DNA from: Calothrix sp. PCC 7716
GTDB taxonomy: Bacteria > Cyanobacteriota > Cyanobacteriia > Cyanobacteriales > Nostocaceae
Length of the DNA: 64,000 nucleotides
Assembly (NCBI RefSeq): GCF_019977735.1
Contig: NZ_AP025018.1
Location: 124,001-188,000 of the forward strand
Direction: 5' to 3'
This document shows, piece by piece, positions 56,565 through 64,000 of the stretch (position 1 is its first letter; each line of letters starts with the position of its first letter). The position numbers were made by a program, and so were the translations under genes. Under the pieces are notes generated by a model. That model was not told the DNA's origin and did no database searches. It worked only from the letters and a program-made list of their open reading frames with translations.

Positions 56565-57095
56565 ATGTCAATCGTCACCGAACCTAAAACTACCGATGTA
56601 ACCTCTCCTGGGTCATCTGAACCCGCATCAGAGAGCGCTTCTACACAACAATCTGAAACTAAAAAAGTTTTCAGCATTGAAGAAATACAAAAAATATTAC
56701 CCCACCGTTACCCTTTTGCCTTAGTAGATAAAATCATTGATTTTGTACCAGGTAAAAGTGCCGTTGGTGTTAAAAATGTTACTGTCAACGAGCCACAGTT
56801 TCAAGGACATTTTCCTGGGCGCCCAATAATGCCAGGAGTGTTAATAGTTGAAGCTATGGCACAAGTGGGGGGTGTCGTAATGACACAAGTGCCAGAGTTG
56901 GAAGGTGGGCTTTTCTTATTTGCTGGTATAGATAAAGTGCGTTTTCGCCGTCAGGTAGTACCAGGAGACCAGTTAGTAATGACTGTGGAACTGTTATGGG
57001 TTAAACAGCGTCGTTTCGGTAAAATGCAAGCTCGTGCCGAAGTAGATGGTCAACTCGCATGTGAAGGCGAACTTATGTTTTCACTCGTTACCTGA
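56565..57095 (+). CDS. fabZ: (3R)-hydroxyacyl-ACP dehydratase FabZ
   Basis: 176 residues. [13 protein letters not shown] has the catalytic His; [20 protein letters not shown] has the catalytic Glu, both in hot-dog fold context. The ~35-residue Ser/Thr-rich N-terminal extension is longer than in E. coli. Dehydrates hydroxyacyl-ACP for fatty acid and lipid A acyl chains. Between lpxC and lpxA as in other bacteria. Confidence 0.96.
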   Translation: MSIVTEPKTTDVTSPGSSEPASESASTQQSETKKVFSIEEIQKILPHRYPFALVDKIIDFVPGKSAVGVKNVTVNEPQFQGHFPGRPIMPGVLIVEAMAQVGGVVMTQVPELEGGLFLFAGIDKVRFRRQVVPGDQLVMTVELLWVKQRRFGKMQARAEVDGQLACEGELMFSLVT

Positions 57096-57304
57096 TGCCT
57101 TTAATCAGGAATGTGGGTACGTTAACAATCGTGCCCTTATTCACCAAAAAGGATACCAGAAAATTAGTTATTTACAACTTATATTGTAAAATCTGTTAAA
57201 TTTCGATAACTTTCGCCCTCACACACACGCTTGTTGGTAACCCGACACCTTCGGCTACGGATTAATCAAATAGTCAGCACGCTTACTGTTCTGGAGATGC
57301 ACCC

Positions 57305-58123
57305 TTGAAGACGCTCATTCATCCTACCGCTGTAATACATCCAAATGCGGAACTTCACCCCACAGTGCAAGTCGGTGCCTATGCTGTGATTGGAGGGCAT
57401 GTGAAAGTAGGTCCCGAAACCGTAATCGGCGCCCACGTGGTGCTAGACGGGTTCACAGAAATTGGGGCACGAAATCAAATATTCCCTGGCGCAGTTATAG
57501 GTACAGAACCACAAGATTTAAAATACGACGGCGAACTGAGTTGGGTCAAAATCGGCGACGATAACCTAATTCGCGAGTATGTAACAATCAACCGCGCCAC
57601 AGGTGCAGGAGAAGCCACACTTGTGGGTAATAGAAACCTACTCATGGCATATGTCCACGTAGGTCATAATTGTGTAATTGAAGACTCTGTAATTATTGCT
57701 AACTCGGTTGCCCTAGCAGGTCACGTATACATTGAATCACGCGCCAGACTCAGTGGAGTATTGGGAGTGCATCAATTTGTACATATTGGCAGACACGCAA
57801 TGGTGGGAGGAATGGCACGTATAGACAGAGACGCACCACCATACATGACCATCGAAGGAAATCCAGCGAGAGTTCGAGCCATGAACTTGATTGGACTCAA
57901 ACGCGCAGGTTTCATACCCGAAGAATTACAAAACCTCAAAAAAGCTTTCCGTATTTTATATCGCTCACAGCTAACATTTAAAGACGCTTTAGACGAAATT
58001 GAAATGCTAGGAGACACCGAGCATTTACTACATCTACGTCGCTTTTTACTGCTATCACAAATGCCAGGAAGACGCGGATTAATACCCGGTAAAGGCAAAG
58101 GCGCAAATATAAGCGATGAATAA
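57305..58123 (+). CDS. lpxA: UDP-GlcNAc acyltransferase LpxA
   Basis: 272 residues from a TTG start with GGAG 8 bp upstream; the nearby ATG is out of frame. Left-handed beta-helix hexapeptide repeats start IHPTAVIHPNAELHPTVQVG; LMAYVHVGHNCVIED contains the catalytic His, and the C-terminal helical domain follows (GFIPEELQNLKKAFRILYRS). Transfers 3-hydroxyacyl to UDP-GlcNAc in lipid A synthesis. Confidence 0.95.
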   Translation: MKTLIHPTAVIHPNAELHPTVQVGAYAVIGGHVKVGPETVIGAHVVLDGFTEIGARNQIFPGAVIGTEPQDLKYDGELSWVKIGDDNLIREYVTINRATGAGEATLVGNRNLLMAYVHVGHNCVIEDSVIIANSVALAGHVYIESRARLSGVLGVHQFVHIGRHAMVGGMARIDRDAPPYMTIEGNPARVRAMNLIGLKRAGFIPEELQNLKKAFRILYRSQLTFKDALDEIEMLGDTEHLLHLRRFLLLSQMPGRRGLIPGKGKGANISDE

Positions 58124-58124
58124 C

Positions 58125-58178
58125 AAGTTAGGAGTTGAGAGTTAGGAATTAGGGATTAGGAATTAGGAGTTAAGAGTT
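58125..58178. repeat. Degenerate heptanucleotide repeat (GTTAGGA)
   Basis: Six to seven diverged AGTTAGG-type units just after lpxA; orientation opposite to the copy at 58265. Confidence 0.8.
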
Positions 58179-58264
58179 ATAAATTTAGTATTTCGCTTTA
58201 AACCTTAGACTTTTAACTTTTGTTTTTGTAAACAGCTATGTCGATTCATTAATTTCTACTTCTC

Positions 58265-58304
58265 ATCTCCTAACTCCTAACTCCTAACTCCTAACTCCTA
58301 ACTA
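58265..58304. repeat. Heptanucleotide repeat (CTCCTAA), inverted
   Basis: Five copies of the reverse complement of the 58125 unit, ending 8 bp before the lpxB start. With 58125 it could fold a ~170-nt hairpin between lpxA and lpxB. Confidence 0.85.
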
Positions 58305-58311
58305 TATTAAA

Positions 58312-59466
58312 ATGCGAATATTTATAAGTACTGGTGAAGTTTCTGGAGATTTGCAAGGCGCCTTACTTGTTGAAGCATTATTGCGTCAAGCGACTCTTAA
58401 TAACACCCAATTAGAAATCGTGGCATTAGGTGGTGATAAAATGCAGCAAGCTGGCGCCACCATTATTGGTAACACAGCAAAAATTTCTTCATTCGGATTG
58501 TTAGAAGCAATACCTTATATATTGCCGACGTTACAAATTCAACAAACAGCTATTAAATACCTGAAAGAAAACCCACCAGATTTAGTAGTACTAATCGACT
58601 ACATGGGACCAAATATGGTAATTGGTAAATATGTGAGGCGCCATTTACCTAATTTGCCCATAGTGTATTATATAGCACCACAAGTTTGGGTGTCTTCACT
58701 AACAACCAAAGATACAAAAGCTATAATTAACGTCAGTAATAAGTTATTAGCGATTTTTCCAGCAGAAGCTCGTTATTTTGAAAAGCACAAAGCAAATGTA
58801 ACTTGGGTAGGGCATCCCTTGATAGATAGAATGCAGGAATTCGAGAGTCGAGAAATCGCTCGTCAAAAATTAGGTATACTTGATGAAGTTACAAACATTG
58901 CTTTGCTTCCTGCCTCTCGTCCTCAAGAACTAAAATATTTATTACCCGTAATGTTTGAAACTGCTCAAACACTGCAAGAAAAATTAGAGCAAGTACACTT
59001 TTGGATACCTCTGTCACTAGAAACTTACCGAGACAGAATTGAAAAAGCAATACAACAATATGGACTAAAAGCAACAGTAGTATCAGGTCAACAGAAAGAA
59101 GTACTAGCAGCAGCAGACTTAGCAATTACCAAATGCGGCACAGTAAACTTAGAACTAGCACTATTAAAAATTCCACAGGTAGTATTATATCGTCTCAGCC
59201 CTTTTACTTACTGGGTAGGTACTAAAATACTAAAAGTAACCTTTGATTACGCTTCACCAGTAAATTTAGTAGCAGCGAAAGAAATAGTGCCAGAATTTAT
59301 TCAAGAGCGCGCAACAAAAGAAAACCTAGTTCAGGCAGCAATGGAACTACTATTAAATCCTGAACGTAAAAAGCTTTTACAAAAAGACTACCAAGAAATG
59401 CGCGCGAGCTTAGGTGAAGTTGGAGTATGTAACAGAGCCGCCAAAGAAATTTTACAATTATTATAG
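58312..59466 (+). CDS. lpxB: Lipid-A-disaccharide synthase LpxB
   Basis: 384 residues, GT19 family. N-terminal FISTGEVSGDLQGALLVEAL and LVVLIDYMGPN; C-terminal VLPASRPQELKYLLPV-like LLPASRPQELKYLLP and KCGTVNLELALL with PQVVLYRLS. It condenses UDP-diacylglucosamine and lipid X in lipid A synthesis at the plasma membrane. Ends the outer-membrane cluster. Confidence 0.95.
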   Translation: MRIFISTGEVSGDLQGALLVEALLRQATLNNTQLEIVALGGDKMQQAGATIIGNTAKISSFGLLEAIPYILPTLQIQQTAIKYLKENPPDLVVLIDYMGPNMVIGKYVRRHLPNLPIVYYIAPQVWVSSLTTKDTKAIINVSNKLLAIFPAEARYFEKHKANVTWVGHPLIDRMQEFESREIARQKLGILDEVTNIALLPASRPQELKYLLPVMFETAQTLQEKLEQVHFWIPLSLETYRDRIEKAIQQYGLKATVVSGQQKEVLAAADLAITKCGTVNLELALLKIPQVVLYRLSPFTYWVGTKILKVTFDYASPVNLVAAKEIVPEFIQERATKENLVQAAMELLLNPERKKLLQKDYQEMRASLGEVGVCNRAAKEILQLL

Positions 59467-59492
59467 AAAAATGTCATGCTGATATTTTAACT

Positions 59493-59518
59493 CTTGTGGA
59501 ATGGGCTTCTAGCCCGTT
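59493..59518. repeat. Family-C-like short palindrome
   Basis: CTTGTGGAATGGGCTTCTAG then CCCGTT; resembles the left half of family-C elements, with GGGCTTCTAGCCC as a compact hairpin after lpxB. Confidence 0.65.
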
Positions 59519-59633
59519 TAATGGTATTTTTATTTACACAAATATTATATATATAGTATTTATATTGAGAAAAAGACGTATTTTTATTTGTGGCAATTGT
59601 ATTATTTGATATCAGACATGAAATAAAATCTCC

Positions 59634-59661
59634 GTAGAGACGTTACATGTAACGTCTCTAC
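59634..59661. repeat. Interspersed palindrome, family A
   Basis: Perfect 28-bp palindrome with arms GTAGAGACGTTACA and TGTAACGTCTCTAC, just past the 3' end of the Uma2 gene. Confidence 0.85.
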
Positions 59662-59687
59662 ATATGGATAATCAACTGGACATGGTA

Positions 59688-60491
59688 TCAGGGCAAATTG
59701 CTTGGGTCGATACCTTGAGATTGTAAATAGGCAATTAACCTATCTTTTTGCTGACGTTCTTGTTCCGCGCGTTGACGTTCCTGTTCCGCGCGTTGACGTT
59801 CTTGTTCCGCGCGTTGGCTTTCTAACTCGACTTTTTCAACAGCCCAAGGTAACATGTTACCTGATGCATCCCACCAGCGTAACCAATAACCAGTTCGACC
59901 TTCCTTAGTTCCTTGCCAAGTTCCCAAAAATAAACCCATCGACTCAATCCAATGGCGCCCATTCTCATCTGGCAATTCTAGAATATAACTACCATTATCT
60001 AATTTGTAAAATTCTAATAGTCCTCCATCTGGGTCAAACACAACATAAACAGGAATTTTAAGTATTTTTTCGTAAAAAAACCATTTTCCTGGTGGATGTG
60101 TTTGTTTTGACGAATATTCTTCACCTTTATATCCTTCGTTTTTGAAGTCCGACAAAAACTCCATAACTACTGAAGGAATATTACCTTCTAAATTGGGTGT
60201 GTAACTTCTACGGTCGTTTAAAATTTCATTTACTCTATCTACATACACCCAGTCAGGTGCTTTAACTGTAAACAAACCGTTGACTTTTGCACAAAGCCCA
60301 AAATTTGAAGCTATTAACATGTACGCTGTGATATATCCAGCAAGTTCTAATATTTCACGCAAAGCACCAGCCAACAATGGCTGACCTGTATTTTCCACTG
60401 GGTCGTCCTCTAACCAAAAATCATCAGGTAATGCTTCCCAAGATATTACCATGCCTTTTTGAGATTTTGGTTCACTAAGTTGGGTTGCCAT
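59688..60491 (-). CDS. Uma2-family endonuclease-like protein
   Basis: 267 residues. The Uma2 (DUF820) restriction-like fold is seen in APDWVYVDRVNEI, VVMEFLSDFKNEGYKGEEY and VYVVFDPDGGLLEFY. Acidic residues of the (D/E)xK core are plausible (PDWVYV; EFLS), but the usual ExK is not clear, so activity is uncertain. A triple QRAEQER repeat near the C-terminus forms a coiled coil. Large family expanded in cyanobacteria; function unknown. Confidence 0.85.
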   Translation of the reverse strand: MATQLSEPKSQKGMVISWEALPDDFWLEDDPVENTGQPLLAGALREILELAGYITAYMLIASNFGLCAKVNGLFTVKAPDWVYVDRVNEILNDRRSYTPNLEGNIPSVVMEFLSDFKNEGYKGEEYSSKQTHPPGKWFFYEKILKIPVYVVFDPDGGLLEFYKLDNGSYILELPDENGRHWIESMGLFLGTWQGTKEGRTGYWLRWWDASGNMLPWAVEKVELESQRAEQERQRAEQERQRAEQERQQKDRLIAYLQSQGIDPSNLP

Positions 60492-60566
60492 TTTTTACCC
60501 CATGTTCCGTTTGATTTATCTATATTCTAAATGAAATACTAAACTGAATCAGAAGACAACTTTTTT

Positions 60567-62111
60567 ATGGATATTAACCGTTTACTGATTTGGACAGTCA
60601 CTGTATCATGCATTTTGCAAATCATTTATGCAATTCGCAGTTCAAAGAGACTCATTACAGGTTGGGTTGTAGTTTCAGCGTTTGTTTTAGCTGTCACGGG
60701 AGCATTGTATTACTTTACTCCAACTATAGCAGGCTTAATTGGTGGAAGCTTATGGATTATACTAATAGTCACTCCTATCATTGCGCTTGTCCATGTCAAT
60801 CGACTTTTAGCTCAACAAAAATTTAAACAAGCTCGAAAACTCTCTATTCTCGTGCGACTATTACATCCTTTAGATGGCATAAAAGAGCAACCAGAATTAA
60901 TTAAAGGATTAGAGCTAGCTCAAAAGGGTTTTATTGATGAAGCTACTGTTATTTTTCAACGTTACCAATCATCAACAACATCAATTGGCAGGTCTGCTGC
61001 AATTACCTTATATCAAATTAATTCTCGTTGGTTAGAATTACTATTATGGATACAACAAAATACGACACCAGAGATACTAGCAAAAGAATCATATTTATTA
61101 GTAATGTACTTGCGTTCTTTAGGAGAAATAGGTGATGTAAATGGAATGTTACAGGTATGGCAACAATATTTTTCAAGTATAGAAAAAACAGATTTATCAA
61201 CGCGCAATCTTGCAAAACTATATGTATTGGCATTTTGTGGAGAAAAGGAACAAGTCGCAAACTTATTTAACAGTTCGCTTTTAATATACCCTCAAACGAT
61301 TAAAAATTTTTGGTTGGCCACTGCTGAACAAGCATCTGGAAATTATGAAACTGCTCGCGAGCTATTTTTAAATTTAATTAACTGTGAAGATGTACGTATT
61401 CGCACGGCTGTAGAATGGCGCCTATCTCAACCATCGAAGGCGCCGCTGATACCCCCTCTAGATAAAGATGTTCTTGAACAAATAATTATAGAAATTAAAC
61501 AAGAAGCCAGATATATAGGCAAAAGTCAAATTAAGCGACAACCAAAAGCTACATTTTTGATTATTGGGTTAAACCTAGTAGCATTTGCACTCTTAGTTAG
61601 ATTTGGAGGTAGTACAAACTTATATGCATTATATAATTTAGGCGCCTTGGTTCCACAACAAGTATTAGCTGGAGATTGGTGGCGCCTTTTGACTGCAACA
61701 TTCCTTCACTTTGGCTGGCTGCATTTAATAATGAATATGGTTGGACTTTATTATTTTGGTCGTGTCGTAGAATTTATTTTAGGAGTAAAGCAATATTTAT
61801 TTGTATATTTAACTACAGGTGTTGGGTCAATGCTGACAGTTACTTTAATGTATATTTTAGGTTATTCGCCAGAAAACTTTGTAGTTGGTGCTTCTGGAAG
61901 CGTTATGGGTTTAGTTGGCGTTTCTGTTGCTATATTTTTGCGTGACTGGTTAAAAAATAGAGGTAGCATTGCCTCGAAAAAATTACAAAGCTTTTTATTG
62001 ATAATTTTGATACAAACAGTATTCGATTTAACAACACCTCAAATTAGTTTTGTTAGTCATATTTCTGGAACAATTATTGGCTTTTTACTTGGGATGATTT
62101 TGAAACATTAG
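60567..62111 (+). CDS. Rhomboid-family intramembrane protease with N-terminal helical extension
   Basis: 514 residues. Three membrane helices at the N-terminus (~residues 1-80) precede a ~230-residue soluble TPR-like region. The C-terminal rhomboid domain (~335-514) has HFGWLHLIMNMVGLYYFG, the active-site Ser in VGASGSVMG and the active-site His in SHISGTIIG. It cleaves membrane proteins within the bilayer; substrates unknown. The TPR-like insert may recruit them. Confidence 0.88.
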   Translation: MDINRLLIWTVTVSCILQIIYAIRSSKRLITGWVVVSAFVLAVTGALYYFTPTIAGLIGGSLWIILIVTPIIALVHVNRLLAQQKFKQARKLSILVRLLHPLDGIKEQPELIKGLELAQKGFIDEATVIFQRYQSSTTSIGRSAAITLYQINSRWLELLLWIQQNTTPEILAKESYLLVMYLRSLGEIGDVNGMLQVWQQYFSSIEKTDLSTRNLAKLYVLAFCGEKEQVANLFNSSLLIYPQTIKNFWLATAEQASGNYETARELFLNLINCEDVRIRTAVEWRLSQPSKAPLIPPLDKDVLEQIIIEIKQEARYIGKSQIKRQPKATFLIIGLNLVAFALLVRFGGSTNLYALYNLGALVPQQVLAGDWWRLLTATFLHFGWLHLIMNMVGLYYFGRVVEFILGVKQYLFVYLTTGVGSMLTVTLMYILGYSPENFVVGASGSVMGLVGVSVAIFLRDWLKNRGSIASKKLQSFLLIILIQTVFDLTTPQISFVSHISGTIIGFLLGMILKH

Positions 62112-62127
62112 AATAACAATACGTAAT

Positions 62128-62158
62128 AAAGGCACCTATTTAGATAAGGCGCCTTTTT
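62128..62158 (+). terminator. Intrinsic terminator after the rhomboid gene
   Basis: Stem AAAGGCACC / GGCGCCTTT with an 11-bp loop, followed by TTAG. One of the stem arms contains a GGCGCC site. Confidence 0.65.
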
Positions 62159-62207
62159 AGCGCAACTAATGGTTCGTGTCAATAGTTTTGGTATGTTGGC
62201 ACCTGTC

Positions 62208-62232
62208 GTAGGGTGGGCAGTGCCCACCTTAC
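62208..62232. repeat. Interspersed palindrome, family B
   Basis: GTAGGGTGGGCAGTGCCCACC plus TTAC; third copy, others at 38108 and 55428. Confidence 0.85.
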
Positions 62233-62287
62233 AACGCCCCAGAATTAATGACACAGACTCTAGGTTTTCATGCGTAAATTTAGCGGT

Positions 62288-62303
62288 GTGAACCGTGGTT
62301 CAC
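62288..62303. repeat. 16-bp palindrome upstream of the channel gene
   Basis: GTGAACCGTGGTTCAC with 7-bp perfect arms. Its reverse complement occurs once more at 63842, just past the gene, so the two copies bracket the transcription unit. Confidence 0.8.
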
Positions 62304-62398
62304 AAATTCTCAGTAAATATAAGTATGTTCAAATAAATCTACGAAATGATATATTGACATTCAAAGATATATATGTATTAAGGGTGATGGAGTTTACT

Positions 62399-63562
62399 AT
62401 GTATGATTACTTAAATATAAAAGTTGTTTTGTCAAAAAAAATACGTCAAATCATTAAAACCTTAAATAAAGTGCGTTTGTGGCAAAGTCTACTGGCTGGG
62501 CTGCTAGTACTATTATTGTTATACCCTTACCCTGGCGCCACTCAAGAAAACCCATCTAAAAAAACGCTGCAAGTTGCAACGAAAGTAATTCCTCCGTTTG
62601 TGTTTCAAGATAAAGATAAACTTTCGGGGTTTAGTATTGACTTATGGCGCAGCATTGCTAACGAAATAGGCGCCGACTTTAAGTTTACCGTGTATCCAAC
62701 AGTACCAGATGTTCTTAATCAAGTTGAACAAAATAAAGTAGATTTAGGCATTGCAGCAATTTCCATCACTGCAGAACGGCAAAAGAAATTTGATTTCTCT
62801 TTACCAATGTTTGCAGGGGGGTTGCAGATAATGGTCAGAAGTTCTGAAAGCAAAAATAATATCTTCCCTAACCTGGTACAGATGTTTTTCTCTCCAACGC
62901 TTCTACAGCTTGTTGCCATTGCACTAGTTTTAATTGTAATTGCTGCCCACATTATTTGGTTATTTGAACGTCATCACCAAGAAGCAATGATTTCCAAATC
63001 TTATTTCCCTGGTATTTTAAAAGCTTCTTGGTGGGCAGCTGCAACTTTAGCGACACAAGCTGATGAAATGCCCAAAGGTCCACTCGGTCGAATGATAGCA
63101 ATAATTTGGATGTTTATTGGCGTGATTTTTGTCGCTTATTTTACAGCAACCGTTACTACTGCTATGACAGTGCAACAACTTCAAGGTGATATTCGTGGTA
63201 TTGAAGATTTACCCGGTCGAGTTGTGGTTACTACTGCTGGTAGTACTGCATCTGAATTTCTACGTCAGCAAAAAATTAAAGCTGTTGAAGTCGCTGGTAT
63301 CGATAAAGCTTATGCAACTTTACTAAACAATCAAGCCGATGCTTTAGTTTTTGACTCTCCTGTACTTCTTTACTATACAGCTAACGAAGGTAAAAATAAG
63401 GTTGAAATTGTCGGCTCAATATTCCAAGAAGAAAATTACGGTATTGTTTTACCAAATAATAGTCCTTACCGTAGAGAAATTAACAGTGCGCTGTTGACTC
63501 TTAAAGAGAATGGAATTTATAAGACATTATATGAAAAATGGTTTGATGTCAAGAAATCATAG
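62399..63562 (+). CDS. Glutamate-receptor-like ligand-gated channel, divergent pore
   Basis: 387 residues from ATG 62399, which has GGAG six bases upstream; starts at 62270 or 62387 are possible but read through the palindrome. Signal helix (LLAGLLVLLLLYPYPGATQ) is followed by ligand-binding lobe 1 (TLQVATKVIPPFVFQDK, FSIDLWRSIA). The channel module has helices LVAIALVLIVIAAHIIWLF and IIWMFIGVIFVAYFTATVTT with pore loop SWWAAATLATQADEMPKG between. Ligand-binding lobe 2 follows. It is a GluR0-type channel, but the potassium filter TVGYG is replaced by TQADE, so selectivity should differ. Located in the plasma membrane. Confidence 0.85.
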   Translation: MYDYLNIKVVLSKKIRQIIKTLNKVRLWQSLLAGLLVLLLLYPYPGATQENPSKKTLQVATKVIPPFVFQDKDKLSGFSIDLWRSIANEIGADFKFTVYPTVPDVLNQVEQNKVDLGIAAISITAERQKKFDFSLPMFAGGLQIMVRSSESKNNIFPNLVQMFFSPTLLQLVAIALVLIVIAAHIIWLFERHHQEAMISKSYFPGILKASWWAAATLATQADEMPKGPLGRMIAIIWMFIGVIFVAYFTATVTTAMTVQQLQGDIRGIEDLPGRVVVTTAGSTASEFLRQQKIKAVEVAGIDKAYATLLNNQADALVFDSPVLLYYTANEGKNKVEIVGSIFQEENYGIVLPNNSPYRREINSALLTLKENGIYKTLYEKWFDVKKS

Positions 63563-63857
63563 AAACCAGGTTTCTTCGTTGAATCTTGTCATAAAAATCA
63601 CAATTTCGAGTAGAAACCAGGTTTCTCAGATGAAAATGTGAACCACGCCTCAGAAACAAACCAGAAACCAGGTTTCTTCGTTGAATCTTGTCATAAAAAT
63701 CACAATTTCGAGTAGAAACCAGGTTTCTCAGATGAAAATGTGAACCACGCCTCAGAAACAAACCAGAAACCAGGTTTCTTCGTTGAATCTTGTCATAAAA
63801 ATCACAATTTCGAGTAGAAACCAGGTTTCTCGGATCAAAATGTGAACCACGGTTCAC
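63561..63857. repeat. 102-bp tandem repeat, about 2.9 copies
   Basis: Units begin at 63561, 63663 and 63765, each opening AGAAACCAGGTTTCTTCG; a second AGAAACCAGGTTTCTC palindrome lies mid-unit. The first two copies contain GTGAACCACGCCTCAG, while the last ends with the full palindrome GTGAACCACGGTTCAC. A 119-residue minus-strand open frame (63549-63908) exists only because 102 is divisible by three; not called a gene. Confidence 0.92.
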
Positions 63858-64000
63858 ATTTACAAATTTAATTTCAAATTTAATTCGACCTTCGGAGAAT
63901 AGAACCAAATATTTGTGCGATGTATGATTGCTGGCAATAATAACAACCGCTCTTAGTCGTGAATTGCATAACTACCAAGTTCTGGACTAGCTGTTTACTA
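63858..64000. other. Window edge, no gene recognised
   Basis: About 140 bp of AT-rich DNA beyond the tandem repeat. Nothing identifiable. Confidence 0.5.

Noticed and set aside
63549-63908. 119-residue minus-strand frame with a 34-residue repeat
   Set aside because: It exists because the DNA repeat length (102 bp) is divisible by three; composition and palindromes point to a non-coding repeat.

Overview
The window looks like chromosomal DNA of a filamentous, probably heterocystous, cyanobacterium (Nostocales-like). It has cyanobacterium-typical genes: ndhD, the sulfolipid pair sqdB-sqdX, ycf35/ycf46 homologues, a CyaB-type GAF-GAF-PAS adenylate cyclase, and a bamA-lpxC-fabZ-lpxA-lpxB outer-membrane cluster. 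It also has abundant heptanucleotide tandem repeats and several families of short interspersed palindromes. The usual cyanobacterial palindrome HIP1 (GCGATCGC) was seen once, whereas GGCGCC was seen about 74 times by eye, so GGCGCC appears to be the alternate highly iterated palindrome of this genome.

Region 1 (1-19.8 kb, all + strand) is a long same-strand array. It holds the end of a GTPase-like protein with a likely partner, a membrane protein with an FHA-like tail, and five von Willebrand A or vWA-membrane genes or relatives (one periplasmic, two membrane-anchored tandem paralogues, one cytoplasmic). It also holds two PPC-type lipoproteins, a class-A beta-lactamase-like serine hydrolase, a zinc-ribbon/FHA protein, a pseudokinase-PP2C phosphatase, a membrane PLD-like protein and a zinc-ribbon/kinase/TPR protein. 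Together they read as one phosphorylation-controlled, envelope-associated signalling or conflict system: the kinase and phosphatase set the state, FHA domains read it, and vWA domains assemble the complex. It resembles published GTPase/vWA/FHA/kinase conflict systems, but the lipoprotein and serine-hydrolase part is unusual. This is the best candidate here for an undescribed system.

Region 2 (19.9-36.5 kb) is a scrapyard of accessory genes around a few core genes (ndhD, thrB). It contains a RelE-like pair, a YoeB/YefM pair in reversed order, an orphan AF2212-like antitoxin, an orphan HigA with a HigB remnant, and a VapC-like PIN gene with an in-frame stop followed by a 56-codon partner. It also contains a complete IS element with a 6-bp target duplication. 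A broken prokaryotic Argonaute (N-terminal stub joined out of frame to MID-PIWI) overlaps a 5'-truncated PD-(D/E)XK nuclease. A 2.55-kb IS1634-type element with 18-bp inverted ends separates that nuclease from a 3'-truncated aldo/keto reductase, which suggests a deletion next to the element.

Region 3 (37-64 kb) is mostly ordinary: a Tat-exported serine hydrolase, a lipoprotein, an APC permease, an acyltransferase, ycf35/ycf46 with a ribbon-helix-helix/zinc-ribbon gene, sqdB-sqdX, the adenylate cyclase and purC. Then come the BamA/lipid A cluster, a Uma2 nuclease, a rhomboid protease and a glutamate-receptor-like channel with an unusual pore. A 102-bp tandem repeat follows at the window edge. 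No tRNA, rRNA or CRISPR array was recognised.
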